64,000 nucleotides of DNA, from NCBI GenBank assembly GCA_021783695.1, contig JAJXTO010000005.1, forward strand, positions 43,809 through 107,808, in the 5' to 3' direction. A program made the translations under genes and the position numbers. Below, in pieces: positions 54,406-62,490 of this stretch. Positions within the stretch are counted from its first letter, which is position 1; every line of letters starts with the position of its first letter. The DNA comes from Pseudomonadota bacterium. GTDB lineage: Bacteria > Pseudomonadota > Gammaproteobacteria > Burkholderiales > Burkholderiaceae_C. Under the pieces are notes generated by a model, which saw nothing but the letters and a program-made list of their open reading frames with translations, searched no databases and was not told the DNA's origin.

Positions 54406-55221
54406 ATGGAAACCACTTTAGCCAGCCCCCCAACGACCACGGCGATTCCTCTCGCCACTTTGCGTAAAACCTTGTCGCGCAACAAGCAGCCAGAAAGCAG
54501 CCGTATGGCGCACGCCGAGGTCGTCAACGCCTGGCGCGGCGCGTCCGACTGCCGCAATTGCGGCGTGCGCCGCATAGCCCTCTTCGGCGCGCTGCGCATG
54601 GAAGACTTTGACACCTTCCATCAGGTGATCGACGACATGCAATTCGCCGCTGGGCAGCAGTTGTTCAGCGAAGGCCAGCGCGGCGATTGGCTCTACACCA
54701 TCAAGACCGGCTATGTGAAACTCGAGCGCGTGCTGCCCGACGGCACCCGGCGCATCACCCGGGTGGCGCGCCGCGGCGATCTGATCGGGCTGGAGTGCTT
54801 CATCCACGAGCCGTATATGCACCATGCCTCGGCCATTGGCGCGGTGCGGGTGTGCCGCATTCCGGTGGAAGTCATCCGCAAAATGGAAGAGCAGGTGCCC
54901 AATCTGCGGCAGGAATTCCTGGAACGCTGGCACCGCGCGCTGCGCGACACCGACGAATGGGCGCTGCTGCTGGGCTCGGGCGCCATTCCGGCGCGCATGG
55001 CGCGGTTGCTGCTCAAGCTCGCCGACCCGGAGCTCAACGACACCATCACCCTGCCCAAGCGCAGCGACCTGGGCGCGATGCTTGGCGTGGCACTTGAAAC
55101 CGCCAGCCGCGTGATTGCCCAGTTCGAGCGCGACCAATTGCTCGAACACGTTGGCCCGCGCCTGTTCCGCATCAACCGCCCGGCCCTCGGCCTGGTCGCA
55201 CAGCCCGAACGCGCGGCCTGA
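54406..55221 (+). CDS. FNR/CRP-family transcriptional regulator with altered cysteine set
   Basis: The 271-residue protein has a CRP-like cyclic-nucleotide fold (about residues 60-185) and a C-terminal winged helix with LGVALETASRVIAQF. That helix keeps the E..SR pattern that reads TTGAT half-sites in FNR. FNR holds its 4Fe-4S cluster with three N-terminal cysteines plus one later. Here C49, C52 and C150 (VCRIP) fit three of them, but the position of the third is alanine (A58). C131 might substitute. Oxygen sensing is possible but uncertain. Confidence 0.85.
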   Translation: METTLASPPTTTAIPLATLRKTLSRNKQPESSRMAHAEVVNAWRGASDCRNCGVRRIALFGALRMEDFDTFHQVIDDMQFAAGQQLFSEGQRGDWLYTIKTGYVKLERVLPDGTRRITRVARRGDLIGLECFIHEPYMHHASAIGAVRVCRIPVEVIRKMEEQVPNLRQEFLERWHRALRDTDEWALLLGSGAIPARMARLLLKLADPELNDTITLPKRSDLGAMLGVALETASRVIAQFERDQLLEHVGPRLFRINRPALGLVAQPERAA

Positions 55222-55296
55222 AGCAACCCGGCCCATTGATCAAGCCGCCGCCTTCATCCCCACAGGACTCAGCGGCGCCTCCATCCTTGCAGCTTG

Positions 55297-55337
55297 GGCA
55301 CAACCTTCGGAAGACTCCGGGGTTGTGCCTTATTTTT
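55297..55337 (+). terminator. Intrinsic terminator after the FNR-like gene
   Basis: Arms GGCACAACC (55297-55305) and GGTTGTGCC (55321-55329) form a 9-bp stem, and TTATTTTTT follows on the plus strand. It would end the FNR-like transcript. The T-run overlaps the 3' end of the convergent parA-like gene. Confidence 0.8.
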
Positions 55338-55962
55338 TGGCGCTCTGCGCCTGAAGCCAGGCGGTGATGGGCTGCCACTGCTCCAGGTCTTTGGCCGCCT
55401 GGCTGGGCGGCAGATCCCACAGTGTGAGGCCATGCGCGGCCATTTGCGGGTACAGCGTGGTCTGGCGCAGAGTGGTCAGCATGGGCAGGCCGCTTTGCGC
55501 GACGAAGGCCTGCAACTGTTCGGCGGCATGGGTGCGCGGGTCGATGCGCACGCCCACCAGGCCCACATCGAACCCGTGTTTTTCGCGGGCGTCACGCAGC
55601 TTTTCCAGAAAGTCCTGGGTGGCGTAGATGTCGAAAATCGAGGCGGACAGCGGCACCAGCACTTTGTCGGCCTGTTTCATCACATCGTTCAGCCGCCAGC
55701 CGTGCAGCCCGGCGGAGGTGTCGATGACCGCATGCGTGGTGCCCCTGGGCGGTTTGGCGATGTAATCAAAGCTCATCTCCCAGGTGTCGATGCGGGGCAG
55801 CGCCGCATCGCGCAGCGACAGCCACAGCCTCGCCGATTCCTGCCGGTCGGAGTCGCCCAGCATGACGTGATGGCCTTGGCTGGCGAAAAATCCGGCAATC
55901 TGCGTGGAAAGGGTGGATTTGCCCACCCCGCCCTTGGGATTGGCGACAACGATGACCGGCAT
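55330..55962 (-). CDS. ParA/MinD-like ATPase
   Basis: The 210-residue protein has the deviant Walker A motif KGGVGKST at residues 9-16, DSDRQESARLW with the phosphate-contact residues, and the switch DTSAGLHGW near residue 82. It is a short ParA-type ATPase, of the kind that positions cargo on the nucleoid. No parB or chemotaxis gene adjoins it, so its cargo is unknown. The start at 55962 is chosen because the family begins directly with the first beta strand. Confidence 0.85.
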   Translation of the reverse strand: MPVIVVANPKGGVGKSTLSTQIAGFFASQGHHVMLGDSDRQESARLWLSLRDAALPRIDTWEMSFDYIAKPPRGTTHAVIDTSAGLHGWRLNDVMKQADKVLVPLSASIFDIYATQDFLEKLRDAREKHGFDVGLVGVRIDPRTHAAEQLQAFVAQSGLPMLTTLRQTTLYPQMAAHGLTLWDLPPSQAAKDLEQWQPITAWLQAQSAKK

Positions 55963-56048
55963 GGCGCAGCCTTTCTGTTCTGGTAACGGTGGCAAGGCAG
56001 AAATTACCAGAACCGGCGCACGAACTCCACGTCGTCACGGCGCCTTCG

Positions 56049-56639
56049 CTATGCGATTTGACAAGCCTGCGCGAAACTCAGCCGCGGGCTGCGCGGGAAC
56101 AGGGCCTTGGCGTCGCCGTAGCCGAGGTTGCAGATGAAATTCACCTTGACCTCGGTGCCTGCGAAGAACGCGGCATGCACCGCGTCGGCATCGAACCCGC
56201 TCATCGGGCCGCAGTCCAGCCCCAGCGCGCGGGCGGCGAGGATGAAATAGCCGCCCTGCAGGCTGGAATTGCGCATCGCCGTGGCGGCGATGAACTCGGG
56301 TTTGCCCGCAAACCAGTTGCGCGCGTCGAGGTTGTGCGGGAACAGCGTGGGCAACTGGTCGTAGAACGCCATGTCCATGCCGATGATGGCCGCGACCGGC
56401 GCCTGCAGAGTCTTGGCGCGGTTGCCCTCGCTCATGCACGGCGCGAGTTTGGCCTTGGCCGCTTGCGACTGCACGAACACGATGCGCGCCGGGGAGCAGT
56501 TGGCCGAGGTCGGCCCCCATTTCATCAGGTCGTAAAGCTGGTGCAGCAGGTGCTCGGGCACGGGCTTGTCCAGCCAGGCGTTGTGGGTGCGGGCTTCGTC
56601 AAACAGTTGGCGCAGGGCGCTGGCGTCGATCATGGGCAT
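56049..56639 (-). CDS. Nitroreductase-family flavoprotein (RutE-like)
   Basis: The 196-residue protein belongs to the FMN-binding nitroreductase fold and is closest to the RutE/YdfG-side malonic semialdehyde reductase group. It starts [38 protein letters not shown] near residue 45 is typical of that group, with cysteine where other family members have serine or glutamine. NAD(P)H-dependent reduction is expected; the substrate is unknown. No rut operon surrounds it, though the uracil permease and upp are elsewhere in the window. AAGGGA precedes the ATG at 56639. Confidence 0.82.
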   Translation of the reverse strand: MPMIDASALRQLFDEARTHNAWLDKPVPEHLLHQLYDLMKWGPTSANCSPARIVFVQSQAAKAKLAPCMSEGNRAKTLQAPVAAIIGMDMAFYDQLPTLFPHNLDARNWFAGKPEFIAATAMRNSSLQGGYFILAARALGLDCGPMSGFDADAVHAAFFAGTEVKVNFICNLGYGDAKALFPRSPRLSFAQACQIA

Positions 56640-56742
56640 GGTGTTTCCCTTCTGGTTGCAATGGCGGAATGCTCGCTCAAAACCACTTTGTAAGCAGATG
56701 CAAGAGACGTCGTACCGCCCCTGCGGCGACAATACGATCACC

Positions 56743-57171
56743 ATGTTCAATCCCAGCAAAGACGAGGTTCGGCAGTTCTTTCTCTCGGCCTGGCAACGGC
56801 ACCAAAACGGCGGCGTGCTCACGCCGCTCGAACTCATCGCCGCCGACTGGATGGCGCTGCACCCCGAATACCACGCGGAACTGTCCGACCCGCACAGCGC
56901 CAGCCGCGACTACGCCGTGGAGCAGGGCCGCACCAACCCTTTTCTGCACCTCTCGATGCATCTGTCGATTGCCGAGCAGGTGTCCATCGACCAGCCGCCG
57001 GGCATCCGCCAGGCGTTCGAGCTGCTGCGCAGCAGGCTGGACGAACATGATGCGCACCATGTCATCATGGACTGTCTGGGCGAAATGCTGTGGACGGCGC
57101 AGCGCAGCGGCCTGCCGCCCGACGGCGCGGCTTATGTGGACTGCGTGCAGCGACGCGCCACGGCGCGCTGA
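56743..57171 (+). CDS. DUF1841 family protein
   Basis: The 142-residue protein begins [17 protein letters not shown] and has [19 protein letters not shown] and [19 protein letters not shown], which are hallmarks of DUF1841. The family is conserved in beta- and gammaproteobacteria with no assigned function. Two histidine-rich stretches (HLSMHL and HDAHHV) suggest metal binding. It is divergent from the nitroreductase gene and convergent with recJ. Confidence 0.88.
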   Translation: MFNPSKDEVRQFFLSAWQRHQNGGVLTPLELIAADWMALHPEYHAELSDPHSASRDYAVEQGRTNPFLHLSMHLSIAEQVSIDQPPGIRQAFELLRSRLDEHDAHHVIMDCLGEMLWTAQRSGLPPDGAAYVDCVQRRATAR

Positions 57172-57259
57172 GGTGGCAGAGAAACCCGCCGGAACGCCCC
57201 AAGGGTTTCTCGCTGCCTGGATGAGAACCGGGCGCAGCGCGGTTTTCGTGGTGGGCGGC

Positions 57260-58984
57260 TCAGCCTTCCACAGCTTCGAGCACGAGTTGCACCTGGGTGA
57301 CGCCCTGCCAGGTGTTGCTCTCCAGCCGGTAGGCGATGCGCGCTTCGTCCGGCAGAAATTCGGTGCGGCCCCAGGCCACCAGATCGAACAGCGCGTTGCC
57401 GGGGGTGCCCTCGGCATCGAGCAGCCGCACCTTGGTCTTGAGGTGACGCTCCCCGATCAGCCGCTGCTGCCGCACCTGCACCCGGGCGCTGAACAAGGGC
57501 GCGGCAAAGCCCTGCCCCCAGACCTGCGCACCCAACAGCACCGCCATTTCCGGCAGCAGCCATTGCGCGGGCAGCGGGCCATCCACCTCCAGGCGGCGTT
57601 GCAGCATGGCAGGCTCCAGCCACTCACCCGCCACTTGATTCAGCGCGTGGCGAAAGCGCTCGAAGCCGTCTGCCGCCAGCGCACACCCTGCCGCCATGGC
57701 ATGGCCGCCAAAGCGCAGCAGCAGGCCGGGTTCGCGTTTGGACACCAGATCGAGCGCATCGCGCAGGTGAAAGCCGGCGATCGAACGGCCCGAGCCGCGC
57801 AACGTGCCGTCTTCTGCCGGAGCGAAGACGAAGGTCGGGCGGTGCTCGCGGTCTTTGATGCGCCCGGCGACGATGCCGATCACGCCTTCGTGCCAGTTGG
57901 GCGCGAACAGGCTGATGGCCGCTGCGCCGGTGTCTGCGCCCAGATCCAGGCCGTCGAGCATGGCCAGCGCCTCGGCCTTGATGCCATCCTCGATGCCGCG
58001 CCGCTCGCGGTTGAAGCTGTCGAGCAACTGCGCCAGTTCCAGTGCGCGGGCGGGGTCGTCAGTGCTCAGGCATTCGATGCCCACGGTCATGTCGGCCAGA
58101 CGGCCCGCCGCGTTGATGCGCGGCCCCAGCGCAAAGCCCAGATCGGCGCTGTTGACCCGCTCCGCCTCGCGCCCGGCCACCTGCAGCAGCGCGGCAATGC
58201 CCGGCTGCAGGCGCCCCTCGCGCATGCGCTTGAGCCCCTGCGCCACCAGCAGGCGGTTGTTGGCGTCGAGTCGAACCACGTCGGCCACGGTCCCCAGCGC
58301 CACGAGGTCGAGCAGGGCGTCCAGACGGGGCTGGTTCGCGGCGTCGAACACGCCGCGCCGGCGCAGTTCCGAGCGCAGCGCCAGCAGCACATAGAACATC
58401 ACCCCGACCCCGGCGATGGACTTGCTCGGAAACGCGCAGCCTGGCTGATTGGGATTGACGATGACCTCGGCTTCGGGCAGCGTGTCACCCGGCAAGTGGT
58501 GGTCGGTGACCAGCACGCGGATGCCGTGCGCCTTGGCATGCGCCACGCCGTCCACGCTGGCAATGCCGTTGTCCACGGTGACGATCCAGTCCGGCTTGCC
58601 ACCAGCATGTTGCAGCGCCAGGTCCACCACAGCGGGTGACAGTCCATAGCCGGTGGTGAAGCGGTTGGGCACCAGATAGGACACCGTGGCCCCCATCGCC
58701 CGCAGGCCGCGCAGTCCGACTGCGCAGGCCGTGGCGCCATCGCAGTCATAGTCGGCCACGATGAGCAGGCGCTCGCCGCGTGCAATGGCCTCCGCCAGCG
58801 CCAGCGCAGCGGCTTCAGCCCCCTTGAGCAGCGCGGGCGGCAGCAGGCGCGCAAGGCGCAGTTCCAGTTCCGCCGCCTCCTTCACCCCGCGTGCGGCGAA
58901 CAGCTGCGCCAGCAGCGGGTGCGTGCCCGCCTCCTGCAGCCGGTGCTGGGCGCGGGGGGCGGGTTGGCGAAGCAGAAATTGCAT
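57260..58984 (-). CDS. recJ: Single-stranded-DNA-specific exonuclease RecJ
   Basis: RecJ degrades single-stranded DNA 5' to 3' in recombination and mismatch repair. The 574-residue protein has the DHH-family motifs IVADYDCDGATA near residue 75, TVDNGIASVDG near 137 and LVTDHHLPGD near 160. The DHHA1 region follows with RSIAGFHLRDALD and RFGGHAMAAG. It is near the usual length. Confidence 0.95.
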   Translation of the reverse strand: MQFLLRQPAPRAQHRLQEAGTHPLLAQLFAARGVKEAAELELRLARLLPPALLKGAEAAALALAEAIARGERLLIVADYDCDGATACAVGLRGLRAMGATVSYLVPNRFTTGYGLSPAVVDLALQHAGGKPDWIVTVDNGIASVDGVAHAKAHGIRVLVTDHHLPGDTLPEAEVIVNPNQPGCAFPSKSIAGVGVMFYVLLALRSELRRRGVFDAANQPRLDALLDLVALGTVADVVRLDANNRLLVAQGLKRMREGRLQPGIAALLQVAGREAERVNSADLGFALGPRINAAGRLADMTVGIECLSTDDPARALELAQLLDSFNRERRGIEDGIKAEALAMLDGLDLGADTGAAAISLFAPNWHEGVIGIVAGRIKDREHRPTFVFAPAEDGTLRGSGRSIAGFHLRDALDLVSKREPGLLLRFGGHAMAAGCALAADGFERFRHALNQVAGEWLEPAMLQRRLEVDGPLPAQWLLPEMAVLLGAQVWGQGFAAPLFSARVQVRQQRLIGERHLKTKVRLLDAEGTPGNALFDLVAWGRTEFLPDEARIAYRLESNTWQGVTQVQLVLEAVEG

Positions 58985-59075
58985 GGCGTGATGAGTTGGA
59001 ACAAAGCAGCTATTTGAACCGATCGGGACGCCCTCGCACGCTTGTCGCCTGCGCTCCTACACTGCGTGACTCATC

Positions 59076-60032
59076 ATGCCCCGCCCCAGACTCGTCTCCG
59101 CCCTCCTGCCTACGGTCTTGCCGTGGATGACCACGCCACTGCTGCGCCCGCTGCTTCACTGGGGACTGCGGCGCAGCCTGCGCGCCCCGCGCCTGGCGCA
59201 CACCCGCAGCCCAGCCGATCTGGCGCTGCCGTTCACGACTGCGCGCATTCCCAGCGCCCAGGGCAAGAGCCTGCACGCCTGGCTGATTCCGGCTCCTGCA
59301 TCGGTGCCGCAACCCGGGCCGGCGCTGGTCATCGTGCATGGCTGGGGCAGCAATGCCGACCTGATGCTGCCGCTGGCTCCGCCGCTGCATGCCGCCGGAC
59401 TCGCCCTGTTGTTCATCGACACCCGTTGCCACGGCGCCAGCGACGATGACACTTTTGCCTCGCTGCCACGCTTTGCCGAAGACACGGTGCATGCGGTGGA
59501 TTGGCTGGCGGCGCGGTCAGACATCGACTCCAGCCGCATCGCCCTGCTCGGCCACTCGGTGGGCGCCGGCGCGGTGTTGTTGGCGGCAAGCTGGCGAGAG
59601 CGGATTACCGCCGTGGTGAGCCTGGCGGCCTTCGCCCATCCCGCCGAAATGATGCAGCGCTGGATGATCGAGCAAGACCTGCCCGACGCCGTCATCGGCC
59701 CCTACATCCTGCGCTATGTGCAGCACACCATCGGCTACCGCTTCGATGTCATCGCCCCCGTCAGCACCCTGCCGCAACTGCGTTGCCCCGTGCTGCTGAT
59801 GCACGGCGAGGACGATACCGTGGTGCCCGTGGCCGACGCGCACCGCCTGCTGGCCGCGGCGGACTCCGGCAAGGTGCAGCTGCACATCGGCCCCGGCGGG
59901 CATGATTCGATGGAAGCGTTTCTGACCGTGATCGGTCAGGTCAGCGGTTTTCTGACGGAACACTGCATCCAGAGTGCCCCCCGGACCTCAACAGACCCGG
60001 CTCACCTCTCGATCTCGGGCCGCCCCCAGTAG
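59076..60032 (+). CDS. Alpha/beta hydrolase
   Basis: The 318-residue protein has an alpha/beta-hydrolase fold with the oxyanion motif VHGWGSNADLM near residue 90 and the nucleophile elbow GHSVGAG. Acid and histidine follow in MHGEDDTVVP and GPGGHDSMEAF. A hydrophobic N-terminus (residues 1-30) may anchor it to the membrane. The substrate is unknown. The last 31 bases overlap the end of the GGDEF-EAL gene on the opposite strand. Confidence 0.85.
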   Translation: MPRPRLVSALLPTVLPWMTTPLLRPLLHWGLRRSLRAPRLAHTRSPADLALPFTTARIPSAQGKSLHAWLIPAPASVPQPGPALVIVHGWGSNADLMLPLAPPLHAAGLALLFIDTRCHGASDDDTFASLPRFAEDTVHAVDWLAARSDIDSSRIALLGHSVGAGAVLLAASWRERITAVVSLAAFAHPAEMMQRWMIEQDLPDAVIGPYILRYVQHTIGYRFDVIAPVSTLPQLRCPVLLMHGEDDTVVPVADAHRLLAAADSGKVQLHIGPGGHDSMEAFLTVIGQVSGFLTEHCIQSAPRTSTDPAHLSISGRPQ

Positions 60033-62344
60033 TAGCCCTGCCCCCAGTCCACGCCGATGCGGCGCATGGCGTCGGCGGTGGCCTCGTCTTCGATGCCCTC
60101 GGCAATGGTCAGGATGCCGAGCTCGTGCGCCATGCTGTTGATCGAGCGCACCATGGCCTGTGCCCGTGCGCTGTGGGCCGCCTCGCGCACCAGTTCGGCC
60201 TCGATCTTGATGTAGTTCACCGGCAACTTGAGCACATAAAGATAGGACGAATAGCCGCTGCCGAAGTCGTCCACCGCGAGCTCGAAGCCGAAGTCGATCA
60301 GCGGCTGCACCAGCTTGCGCACGGCCTCGGCGTCGCCGATGAGCTGGCGTTCGGTGATCTCGATGACCATGGGTTTGGCCTTGCCGGTCATGTCCACGGC
60401 GCAGGCACTGCAGAAATGCTGCGCCCGGTCGAGCAGCCTTTGCACGTCTTCAGGGCGGCTGAGAAAATCGGCGGAGCAGTTGATCATGTACTTCATCGGC
60501 ATGCCGGTCTGCTCCATGCGCTGGCTGCAGTGTGACATGACCTGTTTGGAGACACGCGAATCGATGCGGTGCTCCAGCCGCAGGCGGTTGGCCACGTCGA
60601 TGAACTGCCCGGCGGCAATCACATCGCCGTTTTCCGCAACGAGCCGCGCAAGCGCTTCAAAGCCGGTGATCTGCCCGTCGGCCAATGACACCAGCGGCTG
60701 ATAGGCCACGCGGATGCGGTCGTCCTCGATGGCGCGCTTGAGGGTGAAGCCTTGCAGGTAGTCCTGCGCCGACTTGCCCTCGAACTGCATGACCCGGTTG
60801 CGCCCGCCAGCCTTGGCGTTGTAGAGCGCGGAGTCGCACTGCCCCAGCAGCTCGGCAATGGTCAGATGGCTCTCGGGCTCCCAGGCCGAGACGCCAAAGC
60901 TCGCGGACAAGCGAAGTTCGGTGCCGCCAACCGACATGCGGGTATGCGAAATGATGTCGCGCAGCTTCTCCGCCGCGGCCCGCGCGGTCTCCAGTGAAGA
61001 ATCGGGCAGCAGCACGAGAAACTCCTCGCCGCCCCAGCGCGCCACATGATCTTCCTTGCGCACACGGGTTTGCAGCAGATGGGCCACCTGCTGCAGCACG
61101 GCATCTCCTGCGGCATGGCCGAAGCCATCGTTGATCAGCTTGAAGTAATCGAGGTCGAACAGCACCAGGGCATAGCCGATGCCATGCTCGCGTGCGAGAT
61201 CGTGGGCGCGCTGCAAATGCTCGTTCATGCCGCGCCGGTTGAGCAGTCCGGTGAGACTGTCCTGATTGGCGAGCCGGTACATGATCTCGGCGCGGTCACG
61301 CAGTTGTGTGCTGTCGCGTTCAGCCTGTCTGCGCACCATCCTGTAAGCCAGCGTGAGCACTGCCAGCCACAGTGCCAGAATGGTCAGTGCAGGCCAGTAG
61401 GCGCGCCAGAAATCGCGCCAGAGCAACGCGCGCGGCACGGTCATGTTCACCAGCACCTTGTATTGCGGCAAGCGCACCCAGGCGCCAAGTCGCGGGATGT
61501 CGTCCGCGTCCACCCGGCCGCTGAACACGCCGGACATGGCGCCATCCGGCGCACGCTGCGCCGCCCGCGCCAGTGCGCCCTGCCGCTTTGTGCTGTAGAA
61601 GCGCGGCAGATCGTCCGTCCTGGGCGCGGGCCAGCGGGCGAGCAGATAGCCATCCGCCCGCATCAGCGCGATGGACATGCCGGGCATGGCGTATTCCGCC
61701 GCCGCCACGGAGCGACGCCAGCGCTCGAGGAAATTATTGAGTTCCACCGGCACTGCAATCAAAAACTTCGGCTGCCCCGCGGCGCTCCTCACCATCAGCC
61801 GCAGCGGGATCACCCAGCGGTTCAGCATGGGGCCATACACCGCTTGGCTCACCTCCAGTCCCTTTGTCCGCGCCGCCTGCTCGAAGCCGGGCCAGATCTC
61901 GGGGATGCTGCGGAAATTGGGCAGTTTTCTCTCACCGGGCAGCGTGGTGGCAAACACTTGCCCACCGGGCGTCGCCAGGTTGATCGACAAGGCCTGATCG
62001 GGTCCGAGCAGACCGCGATAACGCTGCAAAAAAGGCTGAAGCTGATCGGGCGCTGTGAGCAGTTCCGGGTGCATCAGCAAGTCGTTGCCGAGGGCGGACA
62101 TGATCGATTCGTAGCGGTCGAGGTACGCCGAGGTGGCATCCGCGAGAAACGCCGTTTCCACCCGCAGGGTGCTGTGCAACGTGTCGTCCTGTCGCTGCCA
62201 GTTGATCCAAGCCAGCCAAGCACCGAAAAACAGCGTGAGCCCGACCAGGCCCCAATAGCCACGGCGCAGTCGGCGTTGCATGGCCGAGCCGCCTTGCGGC
62301 GCAGGCGTCTGGGCAGGAGAAAACAGTGGGGTGGAACCAGGCAT
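60002..62344 (-). CDS. Membrane GGDEF-EAL cyclic di-GMP enzyme
   Basis: From the ATG at 62344 the protein has 780 residues; a later ATG at 62281 is also plausible. Two membrane helices, near residues 30-47 and 320-340, enclose a large periplasmic sensory domain. The GGDEF domain has the active GGEEF at about residue 437, with an I-site RKED nine residues earlier. The EAL domain has FEALARL, EITERQ, VDDFGSGYSS and IAEGIED. The usual KID is KIE here. Both cyclase and phosphodiesterase activity are possible. The N-terminal sensor is not a family I can name. Confidence 0.9.
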   Translation of the reverse strand: MPGSTPLFSPAQTPAPQGGSAMQRRLRRGYWGLVGLTLFFGAWLAWINWQRQDDTLHSTLRVETAFLADATSAYLDRYESIMSALGNDLLMHPELLTAPDQLQPFLQRYRGLLGPDQALSINLATPGGQVFATTLPGERKLPNFRSIPEIWPGFEQAARTKGLEVSQAVYGPMLNRWVIPLRLMVRSAAGQPKFLIAVPVELNNFLERWRRSVAAAEYAMPGMSIALMRADGYLLARWPAPRTDDLPRFYSTKRQGALARAAQRAPDGAMSGVFSGRVDADDIPRLGAWVRLPQYKVLVNMTVPRALLWRDFWRAYWPALTILALWLAVLTLAYRMVRRQAERDSTQLRDRAEIMYRLANQDSLTGLLNRRGMNEHLQRAHDLAREHGIGYALVLFDLDYFKLINDGFGHAAGDAVLQQVAHLLQTRVRKEDHVARWGGEEFLVLLPDSSLETARAAAEKLRDIISHTRMSVGGTELRLSASFGVSAWEPESHLTIAELLGQCDSALYNAKAGGRNRVMQFEGKSAQDYLQGFTLKRAIEDDRIRVAYQPLVSLADGQITGFEALARLVAENGDVIAAGQFIDVANRLRLEHRIDSRVSKQVMSHCSQRMEQTGMPMKYMINCSADFLSRPEDVQRLLDRAQHFCSACAVDMTGKAKPMVIEITERQLIGDAEAVRKLVQPLIDFGFELAVDDFGSGYSSYLYVLKLPVNYIKIEAELVREAAHSARAQAMVRSINSMAHELGILTIAEGIEDEATADAMRRIGVDWGQGYYWGRPEIER

Positions 62345-62490
62345 GCAACAGAAGACATCGGATGCCGGGATCCCGCACGATACTGTGCGATCTGTCCCGG
62401 TTTTTTGAACTGGGCGAAGTGTAAATGCGCCCTGTCGAAAGGCCGTGTCAATTACTGCACACTTTGGCGCCCACCCCCGCGAATGCGCGT

